From: Solirubrobacteraceae bacterium
Lineage (GTDB): Bacteria > Actinomycetota > Thermoleophilia > Solirubrobacterales > Solirubrobacteraceae
Length of the DNA: 62,771 nucleotides
Assembly (NCBI GenBank): GCA_024711025.1
Contig: JANJTP010000049.1
Span: 1 to 62,771, forward strand
Direction of reading: 5' to 3'
Part shown: positions 39,227 through 48,018 of the stretch, piece by piece
How the letters are laid out: every line of letters begins with the position of its first letter
Position numbering within the stretch: position 1 is the stretch's first letter
The notes under the pieces: generated by a model
Told to the model about the DNA's origin: nothing
Seen by the model: only the letters and a program-made list of their open reading frames with translations
The model's database searches: none
Program-made: the position numbers and the translations under genes

Positions 39227-39340
39227 ATGCCAAGGTCACTTGTCGTGCGATCCGGATCGCGTCCGCGGTCGAGCTCCGGCGCCGCGGGCACCCCTCGTGC
39301 GGGGGTGCCCGGCTCCGTTCCTCCCAGGTCGGTGGCCTGA
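39227..39340 (+). CDS. leader-type small ORF coupled to the dehydrogenase
   Basis: 37 codons, MPRSLVVRSGSRPRSSSGAA and onward to a TGA that overlaps the dehydrogenase ATG (TGATG). It is preceded by GAAAAGGAGAAG, the best ribosome-binding site in the neighbourhood, while the dehydrogenase has no good one of its own. Composition (Ser/Arg/Pro/Gly) does not suggest a folded protein. The strong GC hairpin at 39285-39311 sits inside it, so ribosome passage could control downstream translation. Confidence 0.5.
   Translation: MPRSLVVRSGSRPRSSSGAAGTPRAGVPGSVPPRSVA
39285..39311 (+). promoter_or_regulatory. GC hairpin within the leader ORF
   Basis: CGGGCACCCC pairs perfectly with GGGGTGCCCG around the loop TCGTGCG. 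It could attenuate transcription or block the dehydrogenase start unless the leader is translated. Confidence 0.45.
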
Positions 39341-40362
39341 TGCGTGCCGCGCGCATCCACGGCCACGGTGGACCTGGTGAGCTGCGCGTCGAAGAGGTCC
39401 CGGACCCCGAGCCCGCGACCGGCGAGCTGCTCGTTCGCCAGCGCGCGACGTCGGTGAACCACCGCGACGTCTGGATTCGCAAGGGCCACCCGCATCCGGC
39501 GTATCACGTCGACCTTCCCGCGATCCTGGGCATCGACATCTGCGGCGAGGTCGTCGCCGTCGGCGACGGCGTGAGCGGTTTCTCGGTGGGTGACCGGGTG
39601 ACGGCCAATCCGTACATGCCGTGTCGATCGTGCGTGTCGTGCCGGCGCGAGCGCCCCCAGTACTGCGAGCGCTTCGACGTCTACAACGGCGCGTATGCAG
39701 AGCTTGCGACAGTGCCCGCGTCCCTGGCGATCCCGATCGGGCCCGACGTTCCCGACGAGCACGTTGCCTGCTTCCCGAACGCCTACATCACCGCGTGGCA
39801 GATGCTCGTCACCAAGGCCGGCGTCGGCCCGGACGACACCGTCTTCATCTGGGCCGGAACGAGCGGGCTCGGATGTGCGGGAGCGCAGATCGCGCGGCTC
39901 GCCGGCGCGACCGTCATCGCCAGCGCGCGGGCGGAGAAGCTGGACGTCCTGCGCGAGAAGGTCGCTCCCGATCTGGCGATCGATCACCACGGCGAGGACG
40001 TCGCCGCCAAGGTGCTCGACTTCACGGACGGGCTCGGGGCGACGATCGTCTTCGAGCACATCGGGCAGGCGACCTGGGGGCGCTCCCTCGACATGCTGGC
40101 CTCCGGCGGAACGATCGTCAGCGCGGGCGCCACGAGCGGTGACGACGCTCGCATGGACATCACCCACATGTTCGTCAAGCAGGCGCGCATCCTCGGCTCG
40201 CGGCTGGGAACGATGGACGACGCGATCGCGGCGGCGCGTCACCTGAGCGCGGGACGCTTCGCCCCGATCGTGGGCTCGGTGCTCCCGCTCGAGGACATCG
40301 CCCACGCGCATGAGCTGCTCGAGGCGGGCGACGCCACCGGCAAGATCATCGTGCGGCTCTGA
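39340..40362 (+). CDS. zinc-type alcohol dehydrogenase/quinone oxidoreductase family protein
   Basis: 340 aa. GroES-like N-terminus MRAARIHGHGGPGELRVEEV with TSVNHRDVWIRKG, GIDICGEVVAVG, and a structural-zinc cluster CRSCVSCRRERPQYC. The Rossmann domain has AGTSGLGCAGAQIARLAG. The catalytic zinc ligands are partly replaced, closer to the quinone oxidoreductase-like branch with zinc knob. It precedes a sugar ABC transporter on the same strand, but a 207-bp gap with its own promoter elements separates them, so a shared pathway is not certain. Confidence 0.85.
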   Translation: MRAARIHGHGGPGELRVEEVPDPEPATGELLVRQRATSVNHRDVWIRKGHPHPAYHVDLPAILGIDICGEVVAVGDGVSGFSVGDRVTANPYMPCRSCVSCRRERPQYCERFDVYNGAYAELATVPASLAIPIGPDVPDEHVACFPNAYITAWQMLVTKAGVGPDDTVFIWAGTSGLGCAGAQIARLAGATVIASARAEKLDVLREKVAPDLAIDHHGEDVAAKVLDFTDGLGATIVFEHIGQATWGRSLDMLASGGTIVSAGATSGDDARMDITHMFVKQARILGSRLGTMDDAIAAARHLSAGRFAPIVGSVLPLEDIAHAHELLEAGDATGKIIVRL

Positions 40363-40418
40363 CCACGTCCCGCCGCCGCGCCGGACGGACGCGGCGGCGG
40401 GCGGGCCAGTAGGTCCGG

Positions 40419-40531
40419 CCGGTCAACGGACGATGCCCGGTTGCGACCGCGTCACCGTCAGTACGGGCCGGTCACGTCCGGTCAACGAGCTTGCGTTCGA
40501 CGGATCCCCCAGTGTAACGTGACTTGATCAA
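40419..40531 (+). promoter_or_regulatory. repeated CCGGTCAACG and TTGATCAA upstream of the sugar ABC operon
   Basis: CCGGTCAACG occurs at 40419-40428 and again at 40478-40487 (59 bp apart, close to six helical turns with ~10 bp each). A perfect palindrome TTGATCAA lies at 40524-40531, just before the leader of the binding-protein gene at 40570. They are plausible sites for a sugar-responsive regulator not encoded nearby. No -10/-35 pair can be assigned with confidence. Confidence 0.4.
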
Positions 40532-40569
40532 ATATCGGGTCCTTTGCGGGCTCGTGGGGAGGTCGTGCG

Positions 40570-41658
40570 ATGAGACGTGTCTTGAGGCTCGCTTCGATGT
40601 CGGTCCTGCTTGCCCTGGTCTTCGGAGCTGCCGCCTGCGGCGGCTCGGACGAGGGTGGCGACTCGTCGGCCGGCGCGGCGCAGGAGCAGGCGGCTCTGCC
40701 CGAGGTCGAGTTCTCGAGCAGTTTGGAGGCGAGCGTACCGGAGGGTTACGAGGAGCCCGAGAAGGCCGGCTATCGACTTGGCTTCCTCAACCCGATCAAG
40801 GGCAACGAGTTCCTCAGCACCATCGGGAAGGCGATGCAGCTCGAGGCCAAGCGCCTCGGCGGCTCGCTGATCGAGCTCGACGCCAAGGGAGACGTCGACA
40901 CCCAGGTGAACCAGCTCAACCAGCTGATCGCCCAGAAGGTCGATGGCATCGCGATCTTCCCGCTCGATCCCGGGGCGCTCGCGCCGGCCGTCAGCCACGC
41001 GAAGAAGGCGGGCATCAAGCTCGTCACGATCGACCTCAACTTCGAGTCGACCGAGGAGATCATGGGCTTCGACAGCCAGGTCTGGCAGCGTCGCGACGAG
41101 GCGGCCTACATGGGCGCTCGCGAAATGGCCAGGCGTGTCGGCAAGGGCGGCAAGGTTGCGACCATCGACTTCGCGGTGAAGGTGCCGTCACTCGTCTTCA
41201 GCATCGAGCGCGGCAAGTTCTGGGCGCAGAAGTTCGGTCTCGAGACGCTCGGCAACGCCTCCAACGCCAGCGACGACATCGCCGGCGGTGAGAAGGCCAT
41301 GACGGAGCTGCTCGGGAAGTACGCCGACATGGGCGGCGTCATCGCATACAACGACGCGTCGGCGATCGGTGCCGCCTCCGCCGCGCGCACCCAGGGCAAG
41401 CGTGACCTTGTGTTCGGTGGCCAGAACGGAGCCAGCGACGCACTCGAAGGCATCGCGGCCGGCCGCGAGACGTACACGGTGAGGCTGGACGCACCCAGCA
41501 TCGGCAAGGCGTTCGCCTGGGGGCTCTACGACCTCCGAGCGGGCAAGAACGTGCCCAAGACGGTCAATGCAGGCCCGCCGGAGCTGATCACGAAGGAGAA
41601 CGTCGACCAGGTGAAGACGTGGGACGACCAGCTGGCGGAGGAGTACGGCGGGTCCTAG
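40570..41658 (+). CDS. sugar ABC transporter substrate-binding lipoprotein (ribose type)
   Basis: 362 aa. Signal peptide MRRVLRLASMSVLLALVFGA with lipobox AAAC, lipidated Cys23. Periplasmic-binding-protein type I fold (PF13407): RLGFLNPIKGNEFLSTIGKA, IAQKVDGIAIFPLDPGALAP, GVIAYNDASAIGAASAARTQ. It would capture a sugar or related polyol outside the membrane and deliver it to the two genes downstream. Which sugar cannot be inferred. Confidence 0.9.
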   Translation: MRRVLRLASMSVLLALVFGAAACGGSDEGGDSSAGAAQEQAALPEVEFSSSLEASVPEGYEEPEKAGYRLGFLNPIKGNEFLSTIGKAMQLEAKRLGGSLIELDAKGDVDTQVNQLNQLIAQKVDGIAIFPLDPGALAPAVSHAKKAGIKLVTIDLNFESTEEIMGFDSQVWQRRDEAAYMGAREMARRVGKGGKVATIDFAVKVPSLVFSIERGKFWAQKFGLETLGNASNASDDIAGGEKAMTELLGKYADMGGVIAYNDASAIGAASAARTQGKRDLVFGGQNGASDALEGIAAGRETYTVRLDAPSIGKAFAWGLYDLRAGKNVPKTVNAGPPELITKENVDQVKTWDDQLAEEYGGS

Positions 41659-41797
41659 TCACTCCCGGCGATCGCCGTCGCTTGCCGGTTGACAGGTCTG
41701 CGATCGAGTTCTCCGCTGAGCCCTCGGTGCCGGTTGCGCGTGTGGTGACTGCCACCGCGTGCCGGCTCCGTCGGCTTTCGGAGGGAGAGGCTCACAG

Positions 41798-43327
41798 ATG
41801 CCAGAGGCGGTAGCTGAGATCGACGGCACGAGGACCGACGCCCCGGTTCTGAGTGCCCGAGACCTGCGCAAGCGCTACGCGGGGGTGCATGCGTTGCGTG
41901 GCGCCGATCTGACCCTTTACGGTGGTGAGATCCACGGTCTGTGCGGGGAGAACGGATCGGGGAAGTCGACGCTGCTCAAGATCCTCTCCGCGCAGATCGC
42001 GGCCGACGAGGGCCACATCGCCCTCGGTGGAAGCGAGGCGCGCTTCGCCGACCCGACGGAAGCGCTGGCGGCGGGAATTGCGACGGTCACGCAGGAGACG
42101 ACGCTCGTAGGGGAGCTCTCCGTTGCGGAGAACATCTTCCTCGGGCATCGCAAGGCGCGGAGCCGACGCGGGATCGACTGGCGAGCGACGCGACGGCGGG
42201 CGGCAGAGGTGCTGGCGCGACTGGACCTCGAGCTCGACGTCACGGCGCCGGTCGGTCGGCTGCGTCCCAACGAACAGCAGATGGTGGAGATCGCGCGGGC
42301 CATCTCGACCGATGCGCGGGTGCTGATCCTCGACGAGCCGACGAGCTCGCTGACCGATGAGGAAGTCGAGCGGACGTTCCGGGTGATGCGGGTGCTCAAG
42401 GAGCACGGTGTCGCGACCGTCTTCGTCTCGCACCGGATGAACGAGATCTTCGAGATCGTCGACCGGGTGACGGTGCTTCGCGACGGATGCGTCGTGGGCT
42501 GCGGGCCGATCGCCGATTACACGCGCGACCGGCTGATCCACCAGATGATCGGACGCGAGCTGGAGGAGCTCTCGCTCCACGCCGGAGGCGGCGGGGCTCA
42601 TGACGCGATCCTGCGCGTCCGCGGCGTCTCGGTCCCGGGGAAGGTGGACGACGTAGCCCTGGAGGTCGGTCGCGGCGAGGTCGTCGGGTTGGCGGGGCTG
42701 CTGGGTGCCGGGCGCAGCGACCTGCTCGACGCGCTGTTCGGCCTGAGGCCCGATGCCGAGGGCGACGTCGAGCTGGCCGGACGGCCCGTTGGGATGCGCG
42801 ATCCACGCCATGCGATGCGCAGCGGCATCGCGTACGTCCCCGCGGACCGCAAGCGCATGGGACTCGTGCTCGACATGTCGGTTCGCGAGAACCTGCTGAT
42901 GGCCCAGACGGCGCCGCTCCCGCGCCTGCGCCGGCCGCAGCGCTCGTTCGAGCAGTCGGCCGTCGACGACGCGGTGAGCCGCTTCGGCATCGTCACCGCC
43001 TCGGGCGCCACGCCGGTCGTGCGCCTGAGCGGCGGCAACCAGCAGAAGGTCGTGCTTGCGAAGTGGCTGGCGACCGAGCCGCAGGTGCTGCTGCTCGACG
43101 AGCCGACGCGCGGCGTGGACGTCGGTGCGAAGGCGGAGATCTACCGGCTGCTGACGGCGGCCAAGGACGCCGGCGTGGGGATCCTCGTCAGCTCGTCGGA
43201 GACGCCGGAGCTGCTCCTCCTGTGCGACCGGATCGTCGTCATGTATCGCGGCCGCGCGGTCGCACGGCTGTCGCGCCGGGAGGCGAGCGAAGGGCTCATC
43301 GCCCGCTATGCGATGGGTCATCTGTGA
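41798..43327 (+). CDS. sugar ABC transporter double-cassette ATPase (RbsA/MglA-like)
   Basis: 509 aa from ATG 41798, preceded by GGGAGAGG; a longer frame starts at 41759 without such a site. Two ABC cassettes: first Walker A GENGSGKSTLL with Walker B RVLILDEPTSSL; the second cassette has the usual degenerate Walker A (GLLGAGRSDLLD), signature LSGGNQQKVVLAK and LLLDEPTRGVDVG. This is the classic ribose/galactose importer ATPase. It lies 139 bp after the binding protein and 16 bp before the permease. Confidence 0.92.
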   Translation: MPEAVAEIDGTRTDAPVLSARDLRKRYAGVHALRGADLTLYGGEIHGLCGENGSGKSTLLKILSAQIAADEGHIALGGSEARFADPTEALAAGIATVTQETTLVGELSVAENIFLGHRKARSRRGIDWRATRRRAAEVLARLDLELDVTAPVGRLRPNEQQMVEIARAISTDARVLILDEPTSSLTDEEVERTFRVMRVLKEHGVATVFVSHRMNEIFEIVDRVTVLRDGCVVGCGPIADYTRDRLIHQMIGRELEELSLHAGGGGAHDAILRVRGVSVPGKVDDVALEVGRGEVVGLAGLLGAGRSDLLDALFGLRPDAEGDVELAGRPVGMRDPRHAMRSGIAYVPADRKRMGLVLDMSVRENLLMAQTAPLPRLRRPQRSFEQSAVDDAVSRFGIVTASGATPVVRLSGGNQQKVVLAKWLATEPQVLLLDEPTRGVDVGAKAEIYRLLTAAKDAGVGILVSSSETPELLLLCDRIVVMYRGRAVARLSRREASEGLIARYAMGHL

Positions 43328-43343
43328 TCACCCTGGAGGAATT

Positions 43344-44375
43344 GTGAGCCTGGACACCCGCGTTCGAGCCCCTGTTCGGCCCTCGCCGATGCGTCTGGTG
43401 CGCGTTGCGGCGTCGCAGCGCTTCTTCGTCGTGCTCGTGCTGCTCGTCGCCCTCTTCGTGCTGTTCTCGCTCACACAGGAGCGCTTCTTCACCTCGGCGA
43501 ACATCGAAGCGCTGCTGACCGGCGCGTCGATCCTCTGGGTCGTCTCGATCGGATTGACGTTCGTGATGGTGATCGGAGGGTTCGACCTCTCACTCGGGTC
43601 GATGTTGGCCCTCGCCGGAGTCGCGTTCGCCGCCTTCTACAACGACATCGGCGTCCCGGCGCTGCCGGCGATCCTGCTGACGCTCGCTCTCGGGGCACTG
43701 CTCGGCGGGGTCGTCAACGGGATGCTCATCGGCCGACTCGGCCTGTCGTTCCTGGTGGTGACGCTCGGCACGCTGATCCTCTTTCGCGGCGTCGTGAACC
43801 TGTGGTCCGACACGAAGACCGACCAGGTGCTCTCCTCGCTGCTCGACGGGCTGGCGTTCGACAAGCTGGTGGGGCTCCCGGTTCCGGTCTGGATCATGCT
43901 CGCCACGTTCCTGGTCGCGCTCCACGTGCAGCGCAGCACGTACTTCGGGCGTGACATCTACGCCGTCGGCGGCGGGCAGGACGCGGCGCGGCTATCAGGT
44001 ATCCGGGTCGGCCGCACCATCATCGCCGTCTACGCGATCGCGGGAATGCTCGCGGCATTCGGCGGCGTCCTGCAGGTCGCGCGGATCGGGGCCGCGAGCC
44101 CGCTGGTGGGCGACGCGATCATCTTCGACGCCGCGGCCGCGGTGATGCTGGGCGGCACGAGCTTCGCAGGCGGCATCGGCGGTGTCGGAGGCACGGCGAT
44201 CGGCGTCCTGTTCTTCGCAGTGCTGCAGAACGGGCTGTCGGTCTCAGGAGTCGAGAGCTTCTGGCAGCAGATCATCACCGGCGCGATCCTGATCGCCGCA
44301 GTCGCCCTCGATCGCATGCAGCGCGACGGATCGATCAGCTTCCGGCGCCTGCGGCGCACCCGCGCGGAGACATAG
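43344..44375 (+). CDS. sugar ABC transporter permease (RbsC-like)
   Basis: 343 aa from GTG 43344 with GGAGGA upstream. About nine membrane segments; GLTFVMVIGGFDLSLGSMLA and GRDIYAVGGGQDAARLSGIR are family signatures, the latter being the ATPase-contact loop. It forms the membrane channel with the double-cassette ATPase and binding lipoprotein of the same operon. Confidence 0.92.
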   Translation: MSLDTRVRAPVRPSPMRLVRVAASQRFFVVLVLLVALFVLFSLTQERFFTSANIEALLTGASILWVVSIGLTFVMVIGGFDLSLGSMLALAGVAFAAFYNDIGVPALPAILLTLALGALLGGVVNGMLIGRLGLSFLVVTLGTLILFRGVVNLWSDTKTDQVLSSLLDGLAFDKLVGLPVPVWIMLATFLVALHVQRSTYFGRDIYAVGGGQDAARLSGIRVGRTIIAVYAIAGMLAAFGGVLQVARIGAASPLVGDAIIFDAAAAVMLGGTSFAGGIGGVGGTAIGVLFFAVLQNGLSVSGVESFWQQIITGAILIAAVALDRMQRDGSISFRRLRRTRAET

Positions 44376-44416
44376 CACGCGCGGCCCCCGGCCCGCCGCC
44401 GTAGCATCGCGTGGCG

Positions 44417-45325
44417 ATGAGGTCCGCAGTCCCCTCGACCGTGCACCGTACGGTCCGTCTCGGCGAGCTCGAGATGCACTTCGTCGAGGCCGGCGCGGGC
44501 GACCCGGTGCTGCTGCTGCACGGCTTCCCCGAGCTGTGGCTGTCCTGGCGCCACCAGCTCGCGGCGCTCGCGGCGCACGGGCTGCGCGCCATCGCGCCGG
44601 ACCTGCGCGGCTTCGGACGCACCGGCGGCCCGAGCGACGTCGATGCCTACAACGTCGAGGCCCTGGTCGGCGACGTCACCGGACTGCTCGACGCGCTCGG
44701 GATCGAGCGGGCGGTGCTCGTCGGACACGACTGGGGGGCGGACCTGGCGTGGAAGACCGCGCTCATGCGGCCGGGGCGAGTGCGCGCCGTGGTCGGCCTC
44801 GGCGTTCCCCACGTCCCGCGTACGCCCGCGCCACCGCTCGGCATCCTGCGCCGGCATCTCGGGGAGGGCTTCTACATCGTCTGGTTCCAGCGGCCCGGGG
44901 TCGCCGACGCGGCGCTGGCCCGCGACGTCCGCCGCACGCTCACGACGCGTGAGGTCTGGGACGCGGACTGGGCCGCGCGCGAGGACGAGCCCCCGCGCCC
45001 GCCGTGGCTCACCGAGGAGGAGCTCGGCGTCTACGTGGCGGAGTTCGCCCGCACGGGCTTCACCGGCGGGCTCAACTGGTACCGGAACATCGATCGCAAC
45101 TGGGAGCTGCTCGCCGAATACGAGGGCCACACGATCGATCAGCCGGCGCTGTTCATGACCGGCTCGCGCGACCCAGTGCGGCGCCTGATCCCGGCGGATG
45201 CGATGGCCGGCTCGGTGACCGACCTGCGCGGCGCGATCGTCGTCGAGGGCGCCGGCCACTGGCTGCAACAGGAGCGCCCGGGCGAGGTGAGCGAGGCGCT
45301 GCTGGCGTTCATCGACGAGCTCTAG
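44417..45325 (+). CDS. epoxide hydrolase (alpha/beta-hydrolase)
   Basis: 302 aa from ATG 44417 (a GTG at 44411 adds two residues). LLLHGFPELWLSWRHQL is the HGFPE oxyanion motif; VLVGHDWGADLAWKTAL holds the nucleophile Asp; the acidic partner is in FMTGSRDPV and the base is His in VEGAGHWLQQERP. A lid tyrosine occurs in GLNWYRNIDR. The Asp nucleophile and WYRN lid indicate epoxide hydrolysis to diol. Cytoplasmic. Confidence 0.9.
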   Translation: MRSAVPSTVHRTVRLGELEMHFVEAGAGDPVLLLHGFPELWLSWRHQLAALAAHGLRAIAPDLRGFGRTGGPSDVDAYNVEALVGDVTGLLDALGIERAVLVGHDWGADLAWKTALMRPGRVRAVVGLGVPHVPRTPAPPLGILRRHLGEGFYIVWFQRPGVADAALARDVRRTLTTREVWDADWAAREDEPPRPPWLTEEELGVYVAEFARTGFTGGLNWYRNIDRNWELLAEYEGHTIDQPALFMTGSRDPVRRLIPADAMAGSVTDLRGAIVVEGAGHWLQQERPGEVSEALLAFIDEL

Positions 45326-45464
45326 ACGGCTCGCGGAATTGCAGGGCAGGCCCGCAGCCGCGCTCCGCGAGGGCACCCCGGCGCGCCGCGAGCGGCCTGC
45401 TCATACGGCTGCGAACGGCCCGCGGGTGCGCTGGGCGCCGCCTCCCTCGATAGCTTGTCCGGCC

Positions 45465-46871
45465 ATGCAGGTGCCTTCCACCGGGGTCGATCCCGGCTCC
45501 TTCCGCGACCCCGACAGCCGCGTCTTCCGCCACGACGGCGAGATCCTCCGCGCGCTCAGCGCGACCGGCCTCGCCGACTTCGAGGCGCTCGAGTCGTCCG
45601 AGCTCTTCGAGCGCCTCCAGGCCGACGGGCGGCTGGTGCGCACCGAGCGCCTCGACGGCGCCGGCGCTCCGTCGGGCGTGCTCACCGGCGAGACCGCCGC
45701 GGTCCTGCGCCACGAGCCGATCCCGTTCGTCTCCTACCCCTACGAGTGGTCGTTCTCGATGCTGCAGGACGCCGCGCTGCTGCAGCTCGACCTGCTGCTC
45801 GAGGCGATCGACGCGGGTCTGATGCTCAAGGACTCGACGCCGTACAACGTCCAGTTCCGCGGCGGGCGGCCGGTCTTCATCGACGTCGGCTCGTTCGAGC
45901 GACTGCGCGAGGGCGAGCCGTGGATCGGCTACCGGCAGTTCTGCATGCTCTACCTCTACCCGCTGATGATCCAGGCCTACGCGGGCCTTCCGTTCCAGCC
46001 GCTGCTGCGCGGGGCGATCGACGGCATCACGCCCGAGCAGGCGCGGGCGATGCTCGCCGGCGAGCGCTTCAAGAAGGGGCTGATGACGCACGTCAAGCTC
46101 CATGCGCGGATGGAGGCCCGCGAGCGCGAGCGTGAGCGCGACGTCAAGGGCGAGCTGCGCAAGGCCGGCTTCTCGGTCGAGCTGATCAAGGCGAACGTCC
46201 GCAAGCTGCGCAAGCTCGTCGCCGGGCTGCGATGGCAGGAGGGCTTCGCACAGTTCTCCGACTACACGGAGACGAACACGTACGAGCGCCGGCAGGCGGC
46301 GGCGAAGGAGGCGTTCGTCCGCGAGGCGATCGGCGCAGAGCGGCCGGCGCTCGTCTGGGATCTCGGCTGCAACGACGGGCGCTACTCGCGCGCGGCGATC
46401 GACGCCGGCGCCGGGTACTGCGTCGCGCTCGACGCCGAGCAGCTGCTCGCCGAGCGGCTATACCGCCGCTTCCGCGAGGAGCGCGAGGAGCGGATCCTGC
46501 CGCTGACGATGAACCTGGCGGACGCCTCTCCGGGACTCGGCTGGCGCGGGCGCGAGCGCCTGCGCATGGAGGAGCGCGGCAGGCCCGGCGCGGTGCTCGC
46601 CCTGGCGTTGCTGCACCACGTCGTGATCACCGCCAACGTGCCGCTCCGCGAGGCGCTCGGCTGGCTCGCGGACCTCGGCGCGACGCTCGTCGTCGAGTTC
46701 GTCGATCGCGACGACGCGATGACGCAGCGCCTCCTGTCGCGCAAGCAGCCGGACGCCAACCCCGACTACACGCGCGAGTGGTTCGAGCGACTGCTCGCCG
46801 AGCGCTGCGAAATCGAACGCCACATCGACGTCACGCCGACCCGCCGCCTGTACCTCGCGCGGCCGCGCTGA
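45465..46871 (+). CDS. SAM-dependent methyltransferase with kinase-like N-terminal region
   Basis: 468 aa from ATG 45465. Residues ~70-220 include SYPYEWSFSMLQDAALLQLD and LKDSTPYNVQFRGGRPVFID followed by VGSFE, which mirrors the D-x4-N...D-x-G layout of kinase/phosphotransferase loops. The C-terminal half is a class I methyltransferase: LVWDLGCNDGRYSRAAIDAG (SAM site), VALDAEQL and ALLHHVVITANVP. The family occurs in many actinobacteria and proteobacteria without known substrate. Neighbours give no hint. Confidence 0.8.
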   Translation: MQVPSTGVDPGSFRDPDSRVFRHDGEILRALSATGLADFEALESSELFERLQADGRLVRTERLDGAGAPSGVLTGETAAVLRHEPIPFVSYPYEWSFSMLQDAALLQLDLLLEAIDAGLMLKDSTPYNVQFRGGRPVFIDVGSFERLREGEPWIGYRQFCMLYLYPLMIQAYAGLPFQPLLRGAIDGITPEQARAMLAGERFKKGLMTHVKLHARMEARERERERDVKGELRKAGFSVELIKANVRKLRKLVAGLRWQEGFAQFSDYTETNTYERRQAAAKEAFVREAIGAERPALVWDLGCNDGRYSRAAIDAGAGYCVALDAEQLLAERLYRRFREEREERILPLTMNLADASPGLGWRGRERLRMEERGRPGAVLALALLHHVVITANVPLREALGWLADLGATLVVEFVDRDDAMTQRLLSRKQPDANPDYTREWFERLLAERCEIERHIDVTPTRRLYLARPR

Positions 46872-46954
46872 GGGCCCCTGCGGGGGCGCCCGCGGAACCT
46901 GCGGCTGCGATGTCCCGTCGCGATTACGATGGCGGCCCGGCCCCGCCTCATCCT

Positions 46955-47231
46955 CTACGTCCGGGCACCCCCATGTCCACGCCTGCGGCGGGTCGCTGGC
47001 CGGGAACGACGCCTCGCTCAGCTCGTCGACGCTCGGCTTCAACCCCCGCGGCCGGTCGCCCGAAGCGGGCTCTGTGGCGTCGCCCGAGGCGGGCTCTGCG
47101 GCGTCGCTCGAGGTCGGCTCCGCGGCGTCGCCCGAGGCGGGCTCTGCGGCGTCGCCCGAGGCGGGCTCTGCGGCGGGGCGGGCCGAGGCGCGTGCTCCGG
47201 ATCGGGCCCGCTCGGGCTCGTCGTCCACCAT
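46955..47231 (-). CDS. small protein with AEPASGDA repeats and SFPASDPP motif
   Basis: Starts at the ATG complementary to 47229-47231, overlapping the narI stop (TGATG), so it is coupled to the nar operon. After MVDDEPERARSGARASARPA come four or five AEPASGDA-type repeats, then DELSEASFPASDPPQAWTWG, a conserved tail of small bacterial proteins of unknown function. As sequenced the frame stays open to 46458, antisense to the methyltransferase gene. Dropping one G of the run at 46968-46972 would end it at 46955, so a homopolymer error is likely. Confidence 0.5.
47065..47175. repeat. 24-bp tandem repeat inside the narI-linked small gene
   Basis: Four full 24-bp units (47065-47160) plus a partial fifth, consensus GCGGGCTCTGCGGCGTCGCC then CGAG. 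On the minus strand each unit encodes one AEPASGDA-like octapeptide; units differ at only one to four bases. Confidence 0.9.
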
Positions 47232-47938
47232 CAGCGCGACTTCGTGGGCGCGGCCGCGTAGCGCCGACGGTAGAGGATGTACGGTCGGCCGAGGTACTGC
47301 AGCGGGATGCTCCAGGCGTGCACGAGGCGGCTGAACGGGAAGAAGCCCCAGAACGCCCAGGCGATGATGGCGTGGAGCTGGTAGATGAGGGGCGCCCCCT
47401 GCGCCGCCGCCACGTTCGGGTCGAAGTAGAAGAGCGAGCGCCACCAGACCCCGATCGTCTCGCGGTACTCGTGCGGGCTCGACGTGGCGAGCGTGTGGAA
47501 GAGCGTCATCGCGACGCCGAGCAGGATCAGGACGGTGAGCAGCAGATAGGTGACGTAGTCGAGCCTCGTCGTGCTGCGCCGCACCCGATCGCTCGTCGCT
47601 CTCCGATAGACCAGCCCGACGAAGCCGACCAGCGTCACCAGCCCGGCCAGCCCTCCCGCGATGCCCGCGAACCAGCGGTAGAAGCCCTCCGTGATCCCGA
47701 CCCCGGAGGTCACCGACGGCGGGATGCAGACGCCGATGACGTGGCCGCCGATCGCCGCCAGCGCGCCGTAGTGGAACGCGGGGCTCGCCCAGCCGAGCAC
47801 GCTGCCGTCCAGCAGCTGCGTCGAGCGACTCGTCCACGCGAACTGGTCGTTGCGGTAGCGCCACCAATGGCCGACCGCGAACGTGGTCACCGCCACGTAG
47901 GGCAGGATCATCCACAGCAGGATCTCGCCGCTGTTCAT
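47231..47938 (-). CDS. narI: nitrate reductase gamma subunit (cytochrome b)
   Basis: 235 aa from the ATG complementary to 47936-47938 (MNSGEILLWMILPYVAVTTF). Five membrane helices; FAVGHWWRYRNDQFAW, FHYGALAAIGGHVIGVCIPP and LIYQLHAIIAWAFWGFFPFS with RLVHAWS provide the histidines that bind the two b hemes. It anchors NarGH and takes electrons from quinol. The final gene of the core nar operon. Confidence 0.93.
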   Translation of the reverse strand: MNSGEILLWMILPYVAVTTFAVGHWWRYRNDQFAWTSRSTQLLDGSVLGWASPAFHYGALAAIGGHVIGVCIPPSVTSGVGITEGFYRWFAGIAGGLAGLVTLVGFVGLVYRRATSDRVRRSTTRLDYVTYLLLTVLILLGVAMTLFHTLATSSPHEYRETIGVWWRSLFYFDPNVAAAQGAPLIYQLHAIIAWAFWGFFPFSRLVHAWSIPLQYLGRPYILYRRRYAAAPTKSR

Positions 47939-47940
47939 CG

Positions 47941-48018
47941 TCAGGCTCCGATCTCGGGCATGGCGGGCGGTTCCGCGACGGCCGCCTCCGCGACGCCCCA
48001 CGCCCCTGCGGCGCTCAT
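47941..48018 (-). CDS. 25-residue ORF between narJ and narI
   Basis: MSAAGAWGVAEAAVAEPPAM then PEIGA. The ATG overlaps the narJ stop (ATGA) and the stop is 2 bp before the narI ATG, so it bridges the only gap in the operon. It may simply couple translation of narI to narJ rather than make a functional peptide. No family known. Confidence 0.35.
   Translation of the reverse strand: MSAAGAWGVAEAAVAEPPAMPEIGA

Noticed and set aside
40363-40418. Terminator after the Zn-dehydrogenase
   Set aside because: GC-rich (GCCGCCGCG/CGCGGCGGC) pairing exists but is short-range and common in this genome; no T-run and no positional support beyond chance.
47065-47175. Possible CRISPR array
   Set aside because: Units are contiguous 24-bp coding repeats without spacers, encoding octapeptides.
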